From NCBI GenBank assembly GCA_937863915.1, contig CALMID010000083.1:1-5640 (forward strand): DNA of 5,640 bases. Reading direction: 5' to 3'. This stretch comes from an uncultured Pseudomonas sp. (GTDB taxonomy: Bacteria > Pseudomonadota > Gammaproteobacteria > Pseudomonadales > Pseudomonadaceae). A program made the position numbers and the translations under genes. This document shows positions 5,483 through 5,640 of this stretch, one piece after another (within the stretch, counting starts at the first letter, position 1; each line of letters starts with the position of its first letter). The notes under the pieces are model-generated. The model had not been told where the DNA came from, did no database searches, and worked only from the letters and a program-made list of their open reading frames with translations.

Positions 5483-5640
5483 TCAGAAGCGGTAGCCGAC
5501 ACTCAGCTGCACGTCTTCCTCGGGCGCGGGGTAGAAGGCTTTGCGTTTGGTGTACACCGCGAAGCTGTCGTAGCGCTTGCCGGTCAGGTTGTTGACCCGC
5601 AGCTTGCTGGTGAACTGCTGGTAGTCGTAGCTCAGCGCGG
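5483..5640 (-). CDS. TonB-dependent outer-membrane receptor, C-terminal end (partial)
   Basis: Reading the minus strand, an open frame runs from the window edge to a TGA whose complement is TCA at 5483-5485, giving about 51 residues. The sequence includes YQQFTSKLRVNNLTGKRYD, then VYTKRKAFYPAPEEDVQLSV and ends GYRF. This is the typical last part of a TonB-dependent receptor: the NLTGKRYD/NLFDKxY strand-loop near the end, the FYPAPxR/E loop, and a last beta strand finishing in an aromatic residue (Phe), the outer-membrane beta-barrel sorting signal recognised by the BAM complex. Such receptors import siderophores, haem, cobalamin or other chelates using TonB-ExbBD energy. The plug domain and N-terminus are outside the window, so the ligand class cannot be read. 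It converges on the BtuF-like gene across a shared terminator. Confidence 0.88.
   Translation of the reverse strand, partial: ALSYDYQQFTSKLRVNNLTGKRYDSFAVYTKRKAFYPAPEEDVQLSVGYRF

Overview
This window is a GC-rich, densely packed stretch of a gammaproteobacterial chromosome. It very probably comes from Pseudomonas or a close relative. The evidence is the ordered set ribH-nusB-thiL-pgpA, two small exported proteins, ribA, a small membrane protein and a BtuF-like protein. From memory this is the order of the riboflavin/thiamine/phospholipid cluster of Pseudomonas, and the protein sequences read as Pseudomonas-type. I cannot assign a species.

Layout, left to right. Positions 1-2077 hold a tightly coupled housekeeping run on the plus strand: the last 39 codons of lumazine synthase (ribH/ribE), then nusB (transcription antitermination), thiL (thiamine-phosphate kinase) and pgpA (phosphatidylglycerophosphatase A). 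Stops and starts overlap or nearly touch. Positions 2089-3478 hold two overlapping genes for secreted proteins: a family-3-like periplasmic solute-binding protein and a retropepsin-like (DTGA) aspartic protease. A 134-bp gap follows (3479-3612), the only sizeable intergenic space in the plus-strand run. It carries a good extended -10 promoter candidate for ribA. ribA (GTP cyclohydrolase II, 3613-4221) is coupled by an ATGA overlap to a small polytopic membrane protein. That gene in turn overlaps an exported BtuF/FhuD-type substrate-binding protein (to 5431). A strong bidirectional terminator hairpin (5444-5469) separates this unit from a convergent minus-strand gene, which encodes the C-terminal end of a TonB-dependent outer-membrane receptor.

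Function: ribH and ribA act in riboflavin synthesis (ribA is the entry step and ribH the penultimate one), thiL completes thiamine diphosphate, and pgpA makes phosphatidylglycerol. The less understood part is the set of envelope proteins mixed in: an orphan solute-binding protein, a periplasmic protease with a possible GspC-like N-terminal domain, a four-helix membrane protein, and an orphan BtuF-like protein without BtuC/BtuD in view. No RNA genes, mobile elements, CRISPR arrays or clear signs of horizontal transfer were seen. Most of the window is ordinary core genome, and nothing here is firmly a new system. The best leads are the exported pair and the BtuF-like protein next to a TonB receptor.
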